A DNA stretch of 64,000 bases, taken from assembly GCF_000949635.1 (NCBI RefSeq), contig NZ_BAFN01000001.1, forward strand, positions 1,984,001-2,048,000, given 5' to 3'. The notes below the pieces were generated by a model that worked only from the letters and a program-made list of their open reading frames with translations, made no database searches and had not been told where the DNA came from. Shown piece by piece: positions 27,411 to 35,733 of this stretch. Origin of the DNA: Candidatus Brocadia sinica JPN1 (GTDB lineage: Bacteria > Planctomycetota > Brocadiia > Brocadiales > Brocadiaceae). A program made the position numbers and the translations under genes. Each line of letters starts with the position of its first letter. Within the stretch, counting starts at the first letter, position 1.

Positions 27411-28130
27411 CTAATCCATAAATCTGTATTTGAATAGTGTGAATAGAGCAGGTATGGCATCCCGCCAGGTTATCTTTTTACCCTCTGCATACCCTCTTCC
27501 ATAATAGGTAATCGGTGTTTCTACTACACGCAGATGCTTTTTTTTGAATACTTTTGCGGTTAGCTCCGGTTCCACATTAAACCGGTTAGATTTTATTACA
27601 ATATTTTCTAATGCCTCTTTTTTAAATACCTTATATCCCGTTTCCATATCAGAGAGCATAGTATTATAAAGAATATTTGTTACCCAGGTAAGAATTTTAT
27701 TACCAAAATAGTGCCAAAACATAAACACCCTATGAACGCCCAGAAATCTTGAACCGTAAACAACATCTGCATAACCTTTTAAAATGGGTTCAATTAAAGC
27801 AGGGTATTGTTCTGGTGGATACTCTAAGTCTGCATCCTGAATAATAACAATATCTCCTGTTACTTGCTTTAAGCCAGTTTTTAATGCTGCGCCTTTCCCC
27901 ATATTCTTTTCGTGAGGGAAAAATTTTACAATATTATTTTGATCAGTCTGATGCTTAATTATTTCAAGTATTAATTCTCTTGTACCGTCTGTTGAACCAT
28001 CATCCACAACAATTATCTCTTTGTTTATTGGAAGATCAACGAGGCATACTCTTTTTATCAAATCCATTACGGTATTTTTTTCGTTATAGACGGGTATAAT
28101 AACAGATATTTTTGAAACAGAGGTGTTCAT
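27411..28130 (-). CDS. Glycosyltransferase family 2, DPM1-like
   Basis: 239 residues. SVIIPVYNEKNTVMDLI, VVDDGSTDGTRE, IQDADLEYPPEQYP (the DxD region) and YGSRFLGVHR match the dolichyl-phosphate mannose/glucose synthase-like GT2 subgroup, which charges a lipid carrier with a sugar. There are no C-terminal membrane helices. Its first 66 codons and upstream DNA lie inside the 341-bp direct repeat whose other copy is at 29978-32043. Confidence 0.86.
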   Translation of the reverse strand: MNTSVSKISVIIPVYNEKNTVMDLIKRVCLVDLPINKEIIVVDDGSTDGTRELILEIIKHQTDQNNIVKFFPHEKNMGKGAALKTGLKQVTGDIVIIQDADLEYPPEQYPALIEPILKGYADVVYGSRFLGVHRVFMFWHYFGNKILTWVTNILYNTMLSDMETGYKVFKKEALENIVIKSNRFNVEPELTAKVFKKKHLRVVETPITYYGRGYAEGKKITWRDAIPALFTLFKYRFMD

Positions 28131-28273
28131 TTATTTTCGCTTTTGAATAAACTACTTTTTGTATTAAAATGCTTTTAGCAGGGTAAGCAGTTACAAATAA
28201 TTAATTGAAGCAAAGCGCACTATTTTAGTTATTCTTCTTTTAAGATAACGCAACATTTCCCATTTTTCCTTTT
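27933..28273. repeat. 341-bp direct repeat, copy 1 (uninterrupted)
   Basis: Nearly identical to 29978-30207 plus 31925-32043 (one substitution seen in a 60-bp stretch, 28196 versus 31966). It covers the first 66 codons of the DPM1-like gene, its leader, and the last codons of the glycosyltransferase gene whose intact copy ends at 31961. It contains the unoccupied IS66 target CTTTTTGT at 28155-28162. Confidence 0.9.
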
Positions 28274-28319
28274 ATACAAATTTACAATAATTTCTAAAAT
28301 CCCAATTTCCACAGTGCGG

Positions 28320-28772
28320 TTATTTAATAATATCTTCGAGTACTATAACTTTGATTTCCTTAATCTTTTTTAAATTACTATCATTCGTTATAAATACCTT
28401 CGCTCCATTAATCAGTCCAGATGTTACCTGGATTGCATCTGGTATTTTCATCCTATATTTTACTCTCAGTTTGGCGCTTTCAACTGTTATATTTTTATCC
28501 ATATCAGTCAATATCAGCCCCTTTGAATTAGTCAGCAAGTCCTCATCTTTACACACAAGTTTTTTGTTCTTTTCTTCTATAGGTTTAGTTAAAACCTCAC
28601 TGAGAGTAATAAACGAAGTATATCCAATAATACGGCCTTGACTTATATGGGAAAATAAAGGATCTACGGCTTCGATGTATTTCTCATGTTCTTCAATATA
28701 ATAGATGAATGGTGAAGTATCTATAAAAATCGATTCGGCTCCTTTCAATAGTGTGATAAGCTTTAATTCCAT
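28320..28772 (-). CDS. PIN-domain RNase toxin (VapC-like)
   Basis: 150 residues. PIN active-site acids: Asp18 in IFIDTSPFIYYI, Glu in FITLSEVLTKP, and Asp in KIPDAIQVTSG and FITNDSNLKKI. The ATG at 28772 lies inside the end of a short upstream frame (28763-28867) that looks like its antitoxin, suggesting translational coupling. It is the first of four accessory genes in the insert bounded by the 341-bp repeats. Confidence 0.82.
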   Translation of the reverse strand: MELKLITLLKGAESIFIDTSPFIYYIEEHEKYIEAVDPLFSHISQGRIIGYTSFITLSEVLTKPIEEKNKKLVCKDEDLLTNSKGLILTDMDKNITVESAKLRVKYRMKIPDAIQVTSGLINGAKVFITNDSNLKKIKEIKVIVLEDIIK

Positions 28773-28867
28773 TCCTCTCTCAACTTGTTTACATATTCCT
28801 GCGTATCTATTCCCATCCAGATTTTTTTCCCGCAGCCCCTGAGTTCTGTAATATTGGATTTATAGTA
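28763..28867 (-). pseudogene. Very short antitoxin-like frame overlapping the PIN toxin, possibly missing its start codon
   Basis: 34 codons between stops encode KSNITELRGCGKKIW followed by MGIDTQEYVNKLREEWN, a charged peptide of the sort that accompanies PIN toxins. Its stop at 28763-28765 lies 7 bp inside the toxin gene. There is no ATG, GTG or TTG at its expected N-terminus (TAT AAA TCC). It may start at ATT or may have lost its start; only a 17-residue piece has an ATG. Confidence 0.4.
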
Positions 28868-28888
28868 TTACTTTGTGAAAAACTTCTT

Positions 28889-28985
28889 TTTTGTGTAAGT
28901 TTTTTACCACCCCTTCATCCCCTCCTTGCGAAGAAGGGGATGAAGGGGTGGTAAATTTGGTTGCGGCTATGCTGCGCTAGGTATT
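28889..28985. repeat. Palindromic interspersed repeat, copy 1
   Basis: TGTGTAAGTTTTTTACCACC followed by a hairpin (CCACCCCTTCATCCCC with GGGGATGAAGGGGTGG) and then TTTGGTTGCGGCTATGCTGC. The same order of elements recurs at 46435-46534. It sits downstream of the DUF5615 gene inside the toxin-antitoxin insert. Confidence 0.85.
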
Positions 28986-28994
28986 ACAATATTT

Positions 28995-29324
28995 CTATAA
29001 AAACTCTACATGGTTTACCATGTCTTTTTGTTCTGCGATATCCCAAAGCAGTTTTAACCCTCGTATTAAGCCTCCCACACTATACTTTTGCTGATGTACA
29101 TACGCAATTCCTGTATGTTCGAATTTCATTGCCATTGCCAGGAAATCGTCATCATGTGTTACAATAACAAAGTTATTTCTTGCTGCATAATCAAGCTGCT
29201 CTTTATCTGAAAGCCCCAGGTTGCCTGAATCTCTGGCAGATACAACCTTGACCCCTCTTCTTTTTAAACCTTCTGCAACTGCAACATTAACGCTCTCGTT
29301 TGTGTAAAATGCAAGCTTAGCCAC
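28995..29324 (-). CDS. DUF5615 PIN-like toxin
   Basis: 109 residues, with AFYTNESVNVAVAEGLKRRG, VVSARDSGNLGLSDKEQLDY and FVIVTHDDDFLAMA. The acidic Asp cluster THDDD fits the Mut7-C/PIN-like active site. The first acidic position is Asn/Glu (YTNES) instead of the usual Asp, so activity is uncertain. It overlaps the DUF433 antitoxin gene by 8 bp. Confidence 0.82.
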   Translation of the reverse strand: MAKLAFYTNESVNVAVAEGLKRRGVKVVSARDSGNLGLSDKEQLDYAARNNFVIVTHDDDFLAMAMKFEHTGIAYVHQQKYSVGGLIRGLKLLWDIAEQKDMVNHVEFL

Positions 29325-29640
29325 GTACTTTTTTCAAGATTGATGGTTTTTTTCTGGCAATTTTTTCAATAGCCTTCATTTTTTTCTTAATTTCCTCATC
29401 AAAAAAATCTCTTTTTTCATAATAGTATGAAAGCGCATCATGTACAGCTTCAAGCGTTAAATGCGGATGGGCGTCTATAATTTGGTCAGGAGTAAGACCA
29501 ATTCTATCATATTCTATCGCTATATCTATTACCCGTATTCTTGTACCAGAAATCACAGGACTCCCTTTTGCAATCCCAGGATCAGTGGCGATATATGGAT
29601 GATCTAATCTTTTACCTGATGTCGTTCGTTGAGTAGGCAT
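29317..29640 (-). CDS. DUF433 antitoxin
   Basis: 107 residues. IAKGSPVISGTRIRVIDIAI and LTPDQIIDAHPHLTLEAVHD are the DUF433 helix-turn-helix core; a basic C-terminal tail (KKMKAIEKIARKKPSILKK) follows. It is upstream of and overlapping its DUF5615 toxin, so antitoxin comes first here, unlike the 9.8-10.4 kb pair. Confidence 0.84.
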   Translation of the reverse strand: MPTQRTTSGKRLDHPYIATDPGIAKGSPVISGTRIRVIDIAIEYDRIGLTPDQIIDAHPHLTLEAVHDALSYYYEKRDFFDEEIKKKMKAIEKIARKKPSILKKVRG

Positions 29641-29646
29641 ACTTAT

Positions 29647-29889
29647 TTAACCTCCTTTAAATCTTTTATCATATACAGTCAAAAGTTTTATCTTCCCTTC
29701 GATTTCTACAAAAGGACATCGTAATAAACCTTTACGCGTTTTTGTCTGCGCAACAAGCGCATCCATGTCGTCAGGAACAATTCGTACAGGATAGATTGCC
29801 AAATCTTCCACTTCCTGTCTTGTAACTCCAATCCTTTTCTCCCATTCCTTCTGTCGCTCTTCCGCATTTTTTGTCCATATAATCGTCAT
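29647..29889 (-). CDS. Small DUF4258-like protein
   Basis: 80 residues. IWTKNAEERQKEWEKRIGVT, EDLAIYPVRIVPDD and EIEGKIKLLTVYDKRF fit the RelE-related DUF4258 pattern loosely. ATG 29889 has GGGGAAG upstream. It is 6 bp upstream of the DUF433 gene, so the three genes are probably one transcript. Toxic activity is only a guess. Confidence 0.5.
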   Translation of the reverse strand: MTIIWTKNAEERQKEWEKRIGVTRQEVEDLAIYPVRIVPDDMDALVAQTKTRKGLLRCPFVEIEGKIKLLTVYDKRFKGG

Positions 29890-29959
29890 ACTTCTTCCCC
29901 GGCGTCTTTTTCATAATTAAGAATGAGAGACATCTTTTTTATCCTCCTCTTTTCAGTTT

Positions 29960-30175
29960 TCAAAAAAATTTTATAAGATTATTTTGATCAGTCTGATGCT
30001 TAATTATTTCAAGTATTAATTCTCTTGTACCGTCTGTTGAACCATCATCCACAACAATTATCTCTTTGTTTATTGGAAGATCAACGAGGCATACTCTTTT
30101 TATCAAATCCATTACGGTATTTTTTTCGTTATAGACGGGTATAATAACAGATATTTTTGAAACAGAGGTGTTCAT
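29960..30175 (-). pseudogene. Truncated duplicate of the DPM1-like GT2 gene
   Basis: The first 65 residues equal the intact gene at 27411-28130 (same MNTSVSKISVIIPVYNEKNT start). Homology then ends after the codons for KHQTDQNN and a stop follows within a few codons. It is the 5' fragment left by the segmental duplication and lacks the catalytic DxD region. Confidence 0.92.
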
Positions 30176-30207
30176 TTATTTTCGCTTTTGAATAAACTAC
30201 TTTTTGT
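29978..30207. repeat. 341-bp direct repeat, copy 2, left part
   Basis: Matches 27933-28162 with a constant offset of 2045. It ends with the 8-bp target duplication CTTTTTGT (30200-30207) where the IS66-family element begins. Confidence 0.92.
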
Positions 30208-31924
30208 GTAACTATTCAGCGTATATTCGCTCATAATTGCTATGAGCGAACAAAATCAGGCAATTCGCCATGAAATAGCATCTTTAATGCCTGTCTCAAA
30301 TTTACCCCTTGTTTTCGACAAGTTGAGAGGTAGCTGCGAATGCGGCAAAAAATCCTGGCTCCCTCCAAAGAACGAAAGCAGCCCGATATTTTCTGCTGAA
30401 CCTTTGTCATCCTGATGTCGTTTTCAGCCAAATTATTCGTAAAAGGGACGTTTTTATTGTCCATAAACCTCAGGACATCATCCTCATACTTTCGTAATCG
30501 TTCCAGAAGATTTCTGGCTTTTGTCCTTTTCACTCGCCCCCTTTTCCCCTTACGGTTTGTTTCATCAGGGGGAGGGCTTTCGGCTTCTGCGTTTTGCAAT
30601 ATCACCCGGTACCTGTGCCGATATTTTTCAGACTCATCGGCGCCCAACATTCCTCCGGCATCGCATGTTGCACGATTTATCTCTTCAAGCAAGGCCTTCA
30701 TCTCTTTCGCCCACTGCTGCTTATTGTCCTCTTCCCACACACCCTCTAATTCTCTCAGGTGGTGCGCATTACAGAGCGCGTGCGTACAGGGATAGGTGTA
30801 ATACGCCTTCAAATGGTCGTGACAAAGAATCCCACGAAATTGGGGCAATATTCCTATGCTATCTATTGCCTCTGTCCCTCTCCCTTCGTGAGGATAAAAA
30901 CATGTCCACTGCCTATTGGATGCGCTATGCAACCAATATCTATCCCCGTTCTTGTTAATACTCGTTTCATCCACATGCAACACCTCTGACTTGGTGAGTT
31001 CTGCTTTGCTTTTCTCCTCAAAGATTTCCAGATATTCGTAGGCTTCCTGATTAAAATTGTACAAGGAACCTTCACTCACCGGCATCGACATCTGCTCTTC
31101 AAAATACTCCTGAATCCTCTTGTAGGGTATCAGTTGATACTGTGACATATATACTGCATGCGCCTTCAAATCCGCCCCATACTGCGCCGCCTTTGTTATT
31201 CCTTCAGGAAAGGGCGCGATAAATCGGTTCCCCTCCGCGTCCTCAACTATCTCTGCACGATACTCTGTTACCTCCCGTGAAATCTTCATATCAAACACCT
31301 GGCGCGCTTCGTAACCCACCACCGTATATTCCCCACGCGGCAACTTCCTTTGGTCTACTTTTATCACTTCCACCTTATCAGGGTTCTCAACCCTTTTCAG
31401 CGTCACCCCCTCACGACCCTTTTGTCCACCCGCCTTCCTCTCGCCCTTCGCCTTGCTTTCTCTCTTGCGATTCGGATCACTTGAGGGAGGCTTACTGCTG
31501 TTGCGACTGTTACGGTTTAAACGACCAACCAGCAGCGTTATTACTACTACCAATAACTCTACCATGGACCTCATGGCTGGCGACAGCACTTTCTCTTCAG
31601 AAAGAAGCTTCTCTACTTTTTGGAGCGTTACCTCTATGTCTATATTGTCTATCGTCAATGAATCCGCCTGTATGATGAGCCACCCATTTATTTACTGCGG
31701 CTATTATATCACAGGCTTTTTCATCCTTTTTATTGGCGCTATAAGACACGACAAAAGCACGAATTCCTCTTACCAACACCAGCCTGTCCATGTCTGTGCT
31801 CTCTCCTCATGTAGGCTGTACTAACCACCTCTACAGGCCATATATGCCACAAACTAATCCAAACGACTCTCTGTCCCGGATATCCTGTCAAACATATTTT
31901 AAAATATTTTCACTGAATAGTTAC
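30208..31924. mobile_element. IS66-family insertion sequence, 1717 bp, single-transposase type
   Basis: The ends are GTAACTATTCAGCG (from 30208) and CACTGAATAGTTAC (to 31924), inverted repeats of about 14 bp with one mismatch. CTTTTTGT flanks both sides (30200-30207 and 31925-31932), the 8-bp duplication expected of IS66. The empty target is preserved at 28155-28162. It carries one large transposase gene and no tnpA/tnpB pair, as in the ISBst12-like subgroup. Confidence 0.95.
30240..31658 (-). CDS. IS66-family transposase (TnpC-type, DDE)
   Basis: 472 residues. The N-terminal zipper-like helix and NRNSRNSSKPPSSDP segment are IS66 signatures. Acidic triad candidates are Asp in VLHVDETSINKNGD, Asp in ILCHDHLKAYY and Glu in FTNNLAENDIRMTK, and the C-terminal GCFRSLEGARIFCRIRSYLS is typical. 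The start is TTG at 31658. The frame is undamaged, so the element may still be mobile. Confidence 0.93.
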   Translation of the reverse strand: MTIDNIDIEVTLQKVEKLLSEEKVLSPAMRSMVELLVVVITLLVGRLNRNSRNSSKPPSSDPNRKRESKAKGERKAGGQKGREGVTLKRVENPDKVEVIKVDQRKLPRGEYTVVGYEARQVFDMKISREVTEYRAEIVEDAEGNRFIAPFPEGITKAAQYGADLKAHAVYMSQYQLIPYKRIQEYFEEQMSMPVSEGSLYNFNQEAYEYLEIFEEKSKAELTKSEVLHVDETSINKNGDRYWLHSASNRQWTCFYPHEGRGTEAIDSIGILPQFRGILCHDHLKAYYTYPCTHALCNAHHLRELEGVWEEDNKQQWAKEMKALLEEINRATCDAGGMLGADESEKYRHRYRVILQNAEAESPPPDETNRKGKRGRVKRTKARNLLERLRKYEDDVLRFMDNKNVPFTNNLAENDIRMTKVQQKISGCFRSLEGARIFCRIRSYLSTCRKQGVNLRQALKMLFHGELPDFVRS

Positions 31925-32043
31925 CTTTTTGTATTAAAATGCTTTTAGCAGGGTAAGCAGTTACAAGTAATTAATTGAAGCAAAGCGCACTATTTTAGTT
32001 ATTCTTCTTTTAAGATAACGCAACATTTCCCATTTTTCCTTTT
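31925..32043. repeat. 341-bp direct repeat, copy 2, right part
   Basis: Matches 28155-28273 with an offset of 3770, starting with the second CTTTTTGT. From 31961 it is the authentic 3' end of the glycosyltransferase gene 31961-32923, so this side is the original location and copy 1 carries the displaced 3' fragment. Confidence 0.92.
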
Positions 32044-32923
32044 TTTGTTCGACATAAGGCACTTCTATATGATGTGCATTTAGGACAGTGAGGCATTTGC
32101 GTAAACTCTTTAAATATTGGTCATATAAGCTTAACCCCAGTTTACCAATCTTGTAACCGAAGTACAGTCGAATCTTACATGAACTAACAATTCTTAATGT
32201 TTGAAAGTGATAAAAAACAGGATATACTTTTGTGCCTACCTTCTCCTCAAAGAATAATACATTCCAGGGAGCTAAAATTTTTTCAACTTGCTGAACGATG
32301 TGTACTATGTCACCAAATAACTCAGGCCAGTAATCCAGATATTTTTGATCACCAAATTTACCGTCTTCTATCCTAGCGAAACACCATTCCAGGCATCGGT
32401 TCTGCCACCACTTCATAACCTTTGAGGCTTGTTGAGTCTTTCTAAAAGTCATAAATTGAACACAAAACCGACCACTTGTGTGTGATTGATCATATTCTGG
32501 AGCATAGGCATGATCAGTAATTAAAACATCTTTTCTGCTCCGATCAAATTCCCTAAGCAAAATTCTTGGATCATCAAAAAAGAAAATGTCCGCATCCAAA
32601 TACGTAACGCGCTCAACACTCGGATCTCTATTAAATGCGGCTTGGGGTGCGAACGGCGTCAATGTCCAGCAGTATTCACCCAGCGTCCTTCCAGGCTTTA
32701 CGGCTAATAGCTCTTTTGTTTCAATCTCTTTAAGTGGAATTAGTGTTACGTTGGATAAGGAAATAAGCTGCAGTTGTTTTTCTGTCAGTTCGTCCATGCA
32801 TAAAATCCACAAATGAAAAGGTTGCGCATGAGTCATCAGGGAATCATGGAGCGCCATTCCTAAAGGCAAAAAATTGTGGTCAAATAAAGTAACAAAGTGC
32901 TCTGTAGACCTATTTGAATTCAT
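31961..32923 (-). CDS. Nucleotide-sugar glycosyltransferase (GT8-like fold)
   Basis: 320 residues. HFVTLFDHNFLPLGMALHDS at the N-terminus, the DxD motif VTYLDADIFFFDDP (about 95-108) and GKFGDQKYLDYW with APWNVLFF resemble GT-A glycosyltransferases that use UDP-sugars. The last codons (KWEMLRYLKRRITKIVRF) are duplicated at 28.2 kb. It overlaps the aminotransferase gene by 14 bp. Confidence 0.75.
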   Translation of the reverse strand: MNSNRSTEHFVTLFDHNFLPLGMALHDSLMTHAQPFHLWILCMDELTEKQLQLISLSNVTLIPLKEIETKELLAVKPGRTLGEYCWTLTPFAPQAAFNRDPSVERVTYLDADIFFFDDPRILLREFDRSRKDVLITDHAYAPEYDQSHTSGRFCVQFMTFRKTQQASKVMKWWQNRCLEWCFARIEDGKFGDQKYLDYWPELFGDIVHIVQQVEKILAPWNVLFFEEKVGTKVYPVFYHFQTLRIVSSCKIRLYFGYKIGKLGLSLYDQYLKSLRKCLTVLNAHHIEVPYVEQKKEKWEMLRYLKRRITKIVRFASINYL

Positions 32924-34007
32924 TAATGACCTCTATCACCTTGTTAGCCTCGCCATCGCTCATTTGAGGATGGCATGGAATGGAGAGACAACGAGCAGCA
33001 TGAGCCTCAGCATGAATCAAACCTTTCAGATCGCGTCGTATGCTTTTGCACGGTACTTGATGGTGAACAGGTATTGGATAATGAATGAGATTGTCAACTC
33101 CATGCTCCCGAAGGTAATTATTCAGACGGTCCCTTTCGTCGCATAAAATTACAAAAAGATGATAAACATGACTTTCGCTATCTACCGGTTCAGCCATTAA
33201 GTGAACAAGTGGATTTTTGATGCCATCGAAATAGGCTTTTGCAATCTCCTTGCGTCTGGCTGTGAAAAAATCAAACCAACCGAGGCGGGCCGTCAGGATT
33301 GCAGCGTGCATCTCGTCCAGACGGCTATTCAAGCCAAGTTCTGAATGATGATATCGTTGTGATTGCCCATAATTTCGCAGTACTCTTGCCTGATTCGCTA
33401 GTTCTTCAGAATTGGTGATGATTGCACCTCCATCTCCCATTGTGCCCAGGTTTTTGGTTGGATAGAAACTGTAGGCGCCCCAGTCACCGAAAGATCCGGC
33501 AACTTTGCCTTTCCATGAGGCCAAATGCGATTGCGCACAGTCTTCCAGCAAATGGATGTCGGCGTGTTTACAAAGTGCAATCCATGTGTCCATATTTCTC
33601 ACTTGCCCATAAAGATGTACAAGTAACATTGCCCGAGTATGAGAGGAAAGGCATCGTTCAACACTTGCAGGGTCTAACAAAGCTGTTATAGGATCAATAT
33701 CAGCGAGAACAGGGGTTGCACCGGCACGAATGATCGCCAGCACAGTTGCAAAGGCAGTCATTGGGGTAGTAATCACTTCATCCCCAGGTCCGATGTTAAG
33801 GGCACGCAGCCCTATCTCAATGGCATCCATCCCATTGCCCACACCAACGGCATAGCTTATCCCACAACGACTAGCCCAAGCTGACTCAAAATTCCTGACT
33901 TCATTCCCAAGAATGTACCAACCAGATTTAATCACCTTCTCGACAGCCGCAATTTCTTGCTGTATAAGCTCCGCAGGTTCTGCCTGAAAATTGTTCATTA
34001 AAATCAT
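32910..34007 (-). CDS. DegT/DnrJ/EryC1-family sugar aminotransferase
   Basis: 365 residues, PLP-dependent, transfers an amino group to a keto-sugar nucleotide. Lys185 in SFYPTKNLGTMGDGG forms the Schiff base, Asp156 in LLEDCAQSH binds the pyridine nitrogen, and VGNGMDAIEIGLRAL fits the phosphate region. A second ATG at 33998 is possible. It is 2 bp from the SDR gene upstream, which may supply its keto-sugar substrate. Confidence 0.9.
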   Translation of the reverse strand: MILMNNFQAEPAELIQQEIAAVEKVIKSGWYILGNEVRNFESAWASRCGISYAVGVGNGMDAIEIGLRALNIGPGDEVITTPMTAFATVLAIIRAGATPVLADIDPITALLDPASVERCLSSHTRAMLLVHLYGQVRNMDTWIALCKHADIHLLEDCAQSHLASWKGKVAGSFGDWGAYSFYPTKNLGTMGDGGAIITNSEELANQARVLRNYGQSQRYHHSELGLNSRLDEMHAAILTARLGWFDFFTARRKEIAKAYFDGIKNPLVHLMAEPVDSESHVYHLFVILCDERDRLNNYLREHGVDNLIHYPIPVHHQVPCKSIRRDLKGLIHAEAHAARCLSIPCHPQMSDGEANKVIEVINEFK

Positions 34008-34009
34008 GC

Positions 34010-35005
34010 TTATTCCCAGTAATAAGTTCTATTCTGAATGTAATACTCAATAGTTTGCTTCAGCCCGTCTTTAAGGGAAACACACGGCGACCATCCCAAA
34101 GATTGATTGATCTTGGTGTAGTTACTGTAATAATCACCAATATCGATTGCTTTGAGATCGGAAGGAAAGGGCACAATTTCATATATCCCATTCCGAAAGA
34201 TTTCGATCAGCAGGGCAGCCAAATTTTTCAGATTAATATATTCAGTGCTCCCCAAATTAAACACCTCACCATCTGCTTTTGGGTTAATTGCCGCTATCAA
34301 GAGCGCATCCACCACATCGCTGACATAATTAAAATCACGTAATTGCAATCCATCACCAAATACTTTAATCGGTTTTCCTTCAATTAGATTTTTCACCCAA
34401 ATTCCCAGGAATGTCTGTCGCGCATCCTTTACACGCATGCCTGGGCCGTAGGTATTGGTCAAGCGCAAAGCACAGGCTCTGATTTTATAAACATTGTTAT
34501 AGAGCAAATGATACCACTCGCCGGCGAGTTTATTAATGCCATTCACATCGACAGGACGAATTGGATGTTTTTCATCTACTGGCAGGTACTCTGGCTTACC
34601 ATAAATTTGGCGGGTACTGGCAAAAACAATTTTTATACCCGGATTATTTTTACGACAGGCTTCAAGAATGGATAACTGGGCTGAAGCATTAATATTAAGG
34701 TCGGTTTGCGGATCATTCATAGAATCTATATGACTGGTTTGACCTGCCAGGTTAAATAAATAGTCCTGTTTCTGAACAAGATACGCCATGGCGTAAGGAT
34801 CCCTAACATCGCTGATATTTACTGCCACCTGGTCTTTTATATCGTGAACATTAAAAAGATTACCACCATAGAGAGGTATGAGACTATCTGCCAATGTGAC
34901 ATTTGCATTAAGTTGAACCAATCGCCGGGCAAGCGATGAGCCAATAAAACCAAGCCCACCAGTTATGAGCACTTTTGCATCAGAAAATTTCAGGAAATCT
35001 TTCAT
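34010..35005 (-). CDS. SDR-family NAD-dependent sugar epimerase/dehydratase, Tyr-less motif
   Basis: 331 residues. The NAD motif ITGGLGFIGSSLARRL is at 14-29 and ASTRQIYGKPEYL gives the Ser/Thr position. The usual YxxxK site reads NGINK in VNGINKLAGEWYH, so the catalytic Tyr is replaced by Asn, as I recall for a recurring subfamily of sugar SDRs. RLTNTYGPGMRV and GLQLRDFNYVSDV are intact. It probably makes an intermediate for the adjacent aminotransferase. It overlaps the methyltransferase gene by 4 bp. Confidence 0.83.
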   Translation of the reverse strand: MKDFLKFSDAKVLITGGLGFIGSSLARRLVQLNANVTLADSLIPLYGGNLFNVHDIKDQVAVNISDVRDPYAMAYLVQKQDYLFNLAGQTSHIDSMNDPQTDLNINASAQLSILEACRKNNPGIKIVFASTRQIYGKPEYLPVDEKHPIRPVDVNGINKLAGEWYHLLYNNVYKIRACALRLTNTYGPGMRVKDARQTFLGIWVKNLIEGKPIKVFGDGLQLRDFNYVSDVVDALLIAAINPKADGEVFNLGSTEYINLKNLAALLIEIFRNGIYEIVPFPSDLKAIDIGDYYSNYTKINQSLGWSPCVSLKDGLKQTIEYYIQNRTYYWE

Positions 35006-35733
35006 ACCGTCTTTTTCTTTTTTAATAGAATTATACTATCCAGATATAAATCTTCATTCTTTGGTAACACCTTTGAAAGTAATTCTCCCAAAATAGTAAA
35101 AGGAGACATCAAAAAAAATGTAGTGAAGAGATTTACGAACACGTTTTTTGTGAATGTTTTTTTATAGATATAACAATTAAGCAGTTGGAAGATCACTCTG
35201 ATATCGTTGATGCTTTTTCGATATTCGATTACTTCAAAACCAGATTTTTCTAATAGATGTTTCAAACCAAAAGAAGAGTAGCGTGCATAATCAAAAGGTT
35301 GTTCATGCTCATCCCAGACAAATGGAACTGTCATAAGTAGTATTCCATTCGGTTTTAATACCCTGTATATTTCGCTTAAGAAGTCTGATGGACTAAAAAC
35401 ATGTTCAAGGACTTCATTGACAATTATACTGTCAAATTCATCGTTCTGAAACGGAAAGGTAGTTCCAGTATAAAAATAGTCGGCTTTTTTGTTTTTCCTG
35501 TTTGCAACGGCATCGAGCTCGAGACCAATGTAACTTGTTGTACTTAAAAAAAGCTTTTCATAAGGCTTCGTGCCACAACCTACATCCAAAGTTCTTCCTG
35601 TAATGAGCGGAGCCCATAGGGAAATATGCCGAAATAAGCCTTTTCTAGAAAAATAATATGGGTTAAAGAAAAGTGCCAGAATTCCTGGTTGAAATTGTTC
35701 TTTTCTTAATGCGTGCTTTATTTTCTCAATCAT
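35002..35733 (-). CDS. Class I SAM-dependent methyltransferase
   Basis: 243 residues. Motif I TLDVGCGTKPYEKLF, then IIVNEVLEHVFSPSDFLSEI and PNGILLMTVPFVWDEHEQPFD, typical of Methyltransf_11/SAM enzymes that modify sugars or lipids. A hydrophobic segment near the C-terminus (VFVNLFTTFFLMSPFTIL) may touch the membrane. It overlaps both neighbours by 4 bp, showing a tightly coupled operon. Confidence 0.85.
   Translation of the reverse strand: MIEKIKHALRKEQFQPGILALFFNPYYFSRKGLFRHISLWAPLITGRTLDVGCGTKPYEKLFLSTTSYIGLELDAVANRKNKKADYFYTGTTFPFQNDEFDSIIVNEVLEHVFSPSDFLSEIYRVLKPNGILLMTVPFVWDEHEQPFDYARYSSFGLKHLLEKSGFEVIEYRKSINDIRVIFQLLNCYIYKKTFTKNVFVNLFTTFFLMSPFTILGELLSKVLPKNEDLYLDSIILLKKKKTV

Noticed and set aside
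31597-31791. Accessory ORF upstream of the IS66 transposase
   Set aside because: It overlaps the transposase start in another frame and does not resemble TnpA or TnpB of IS66.
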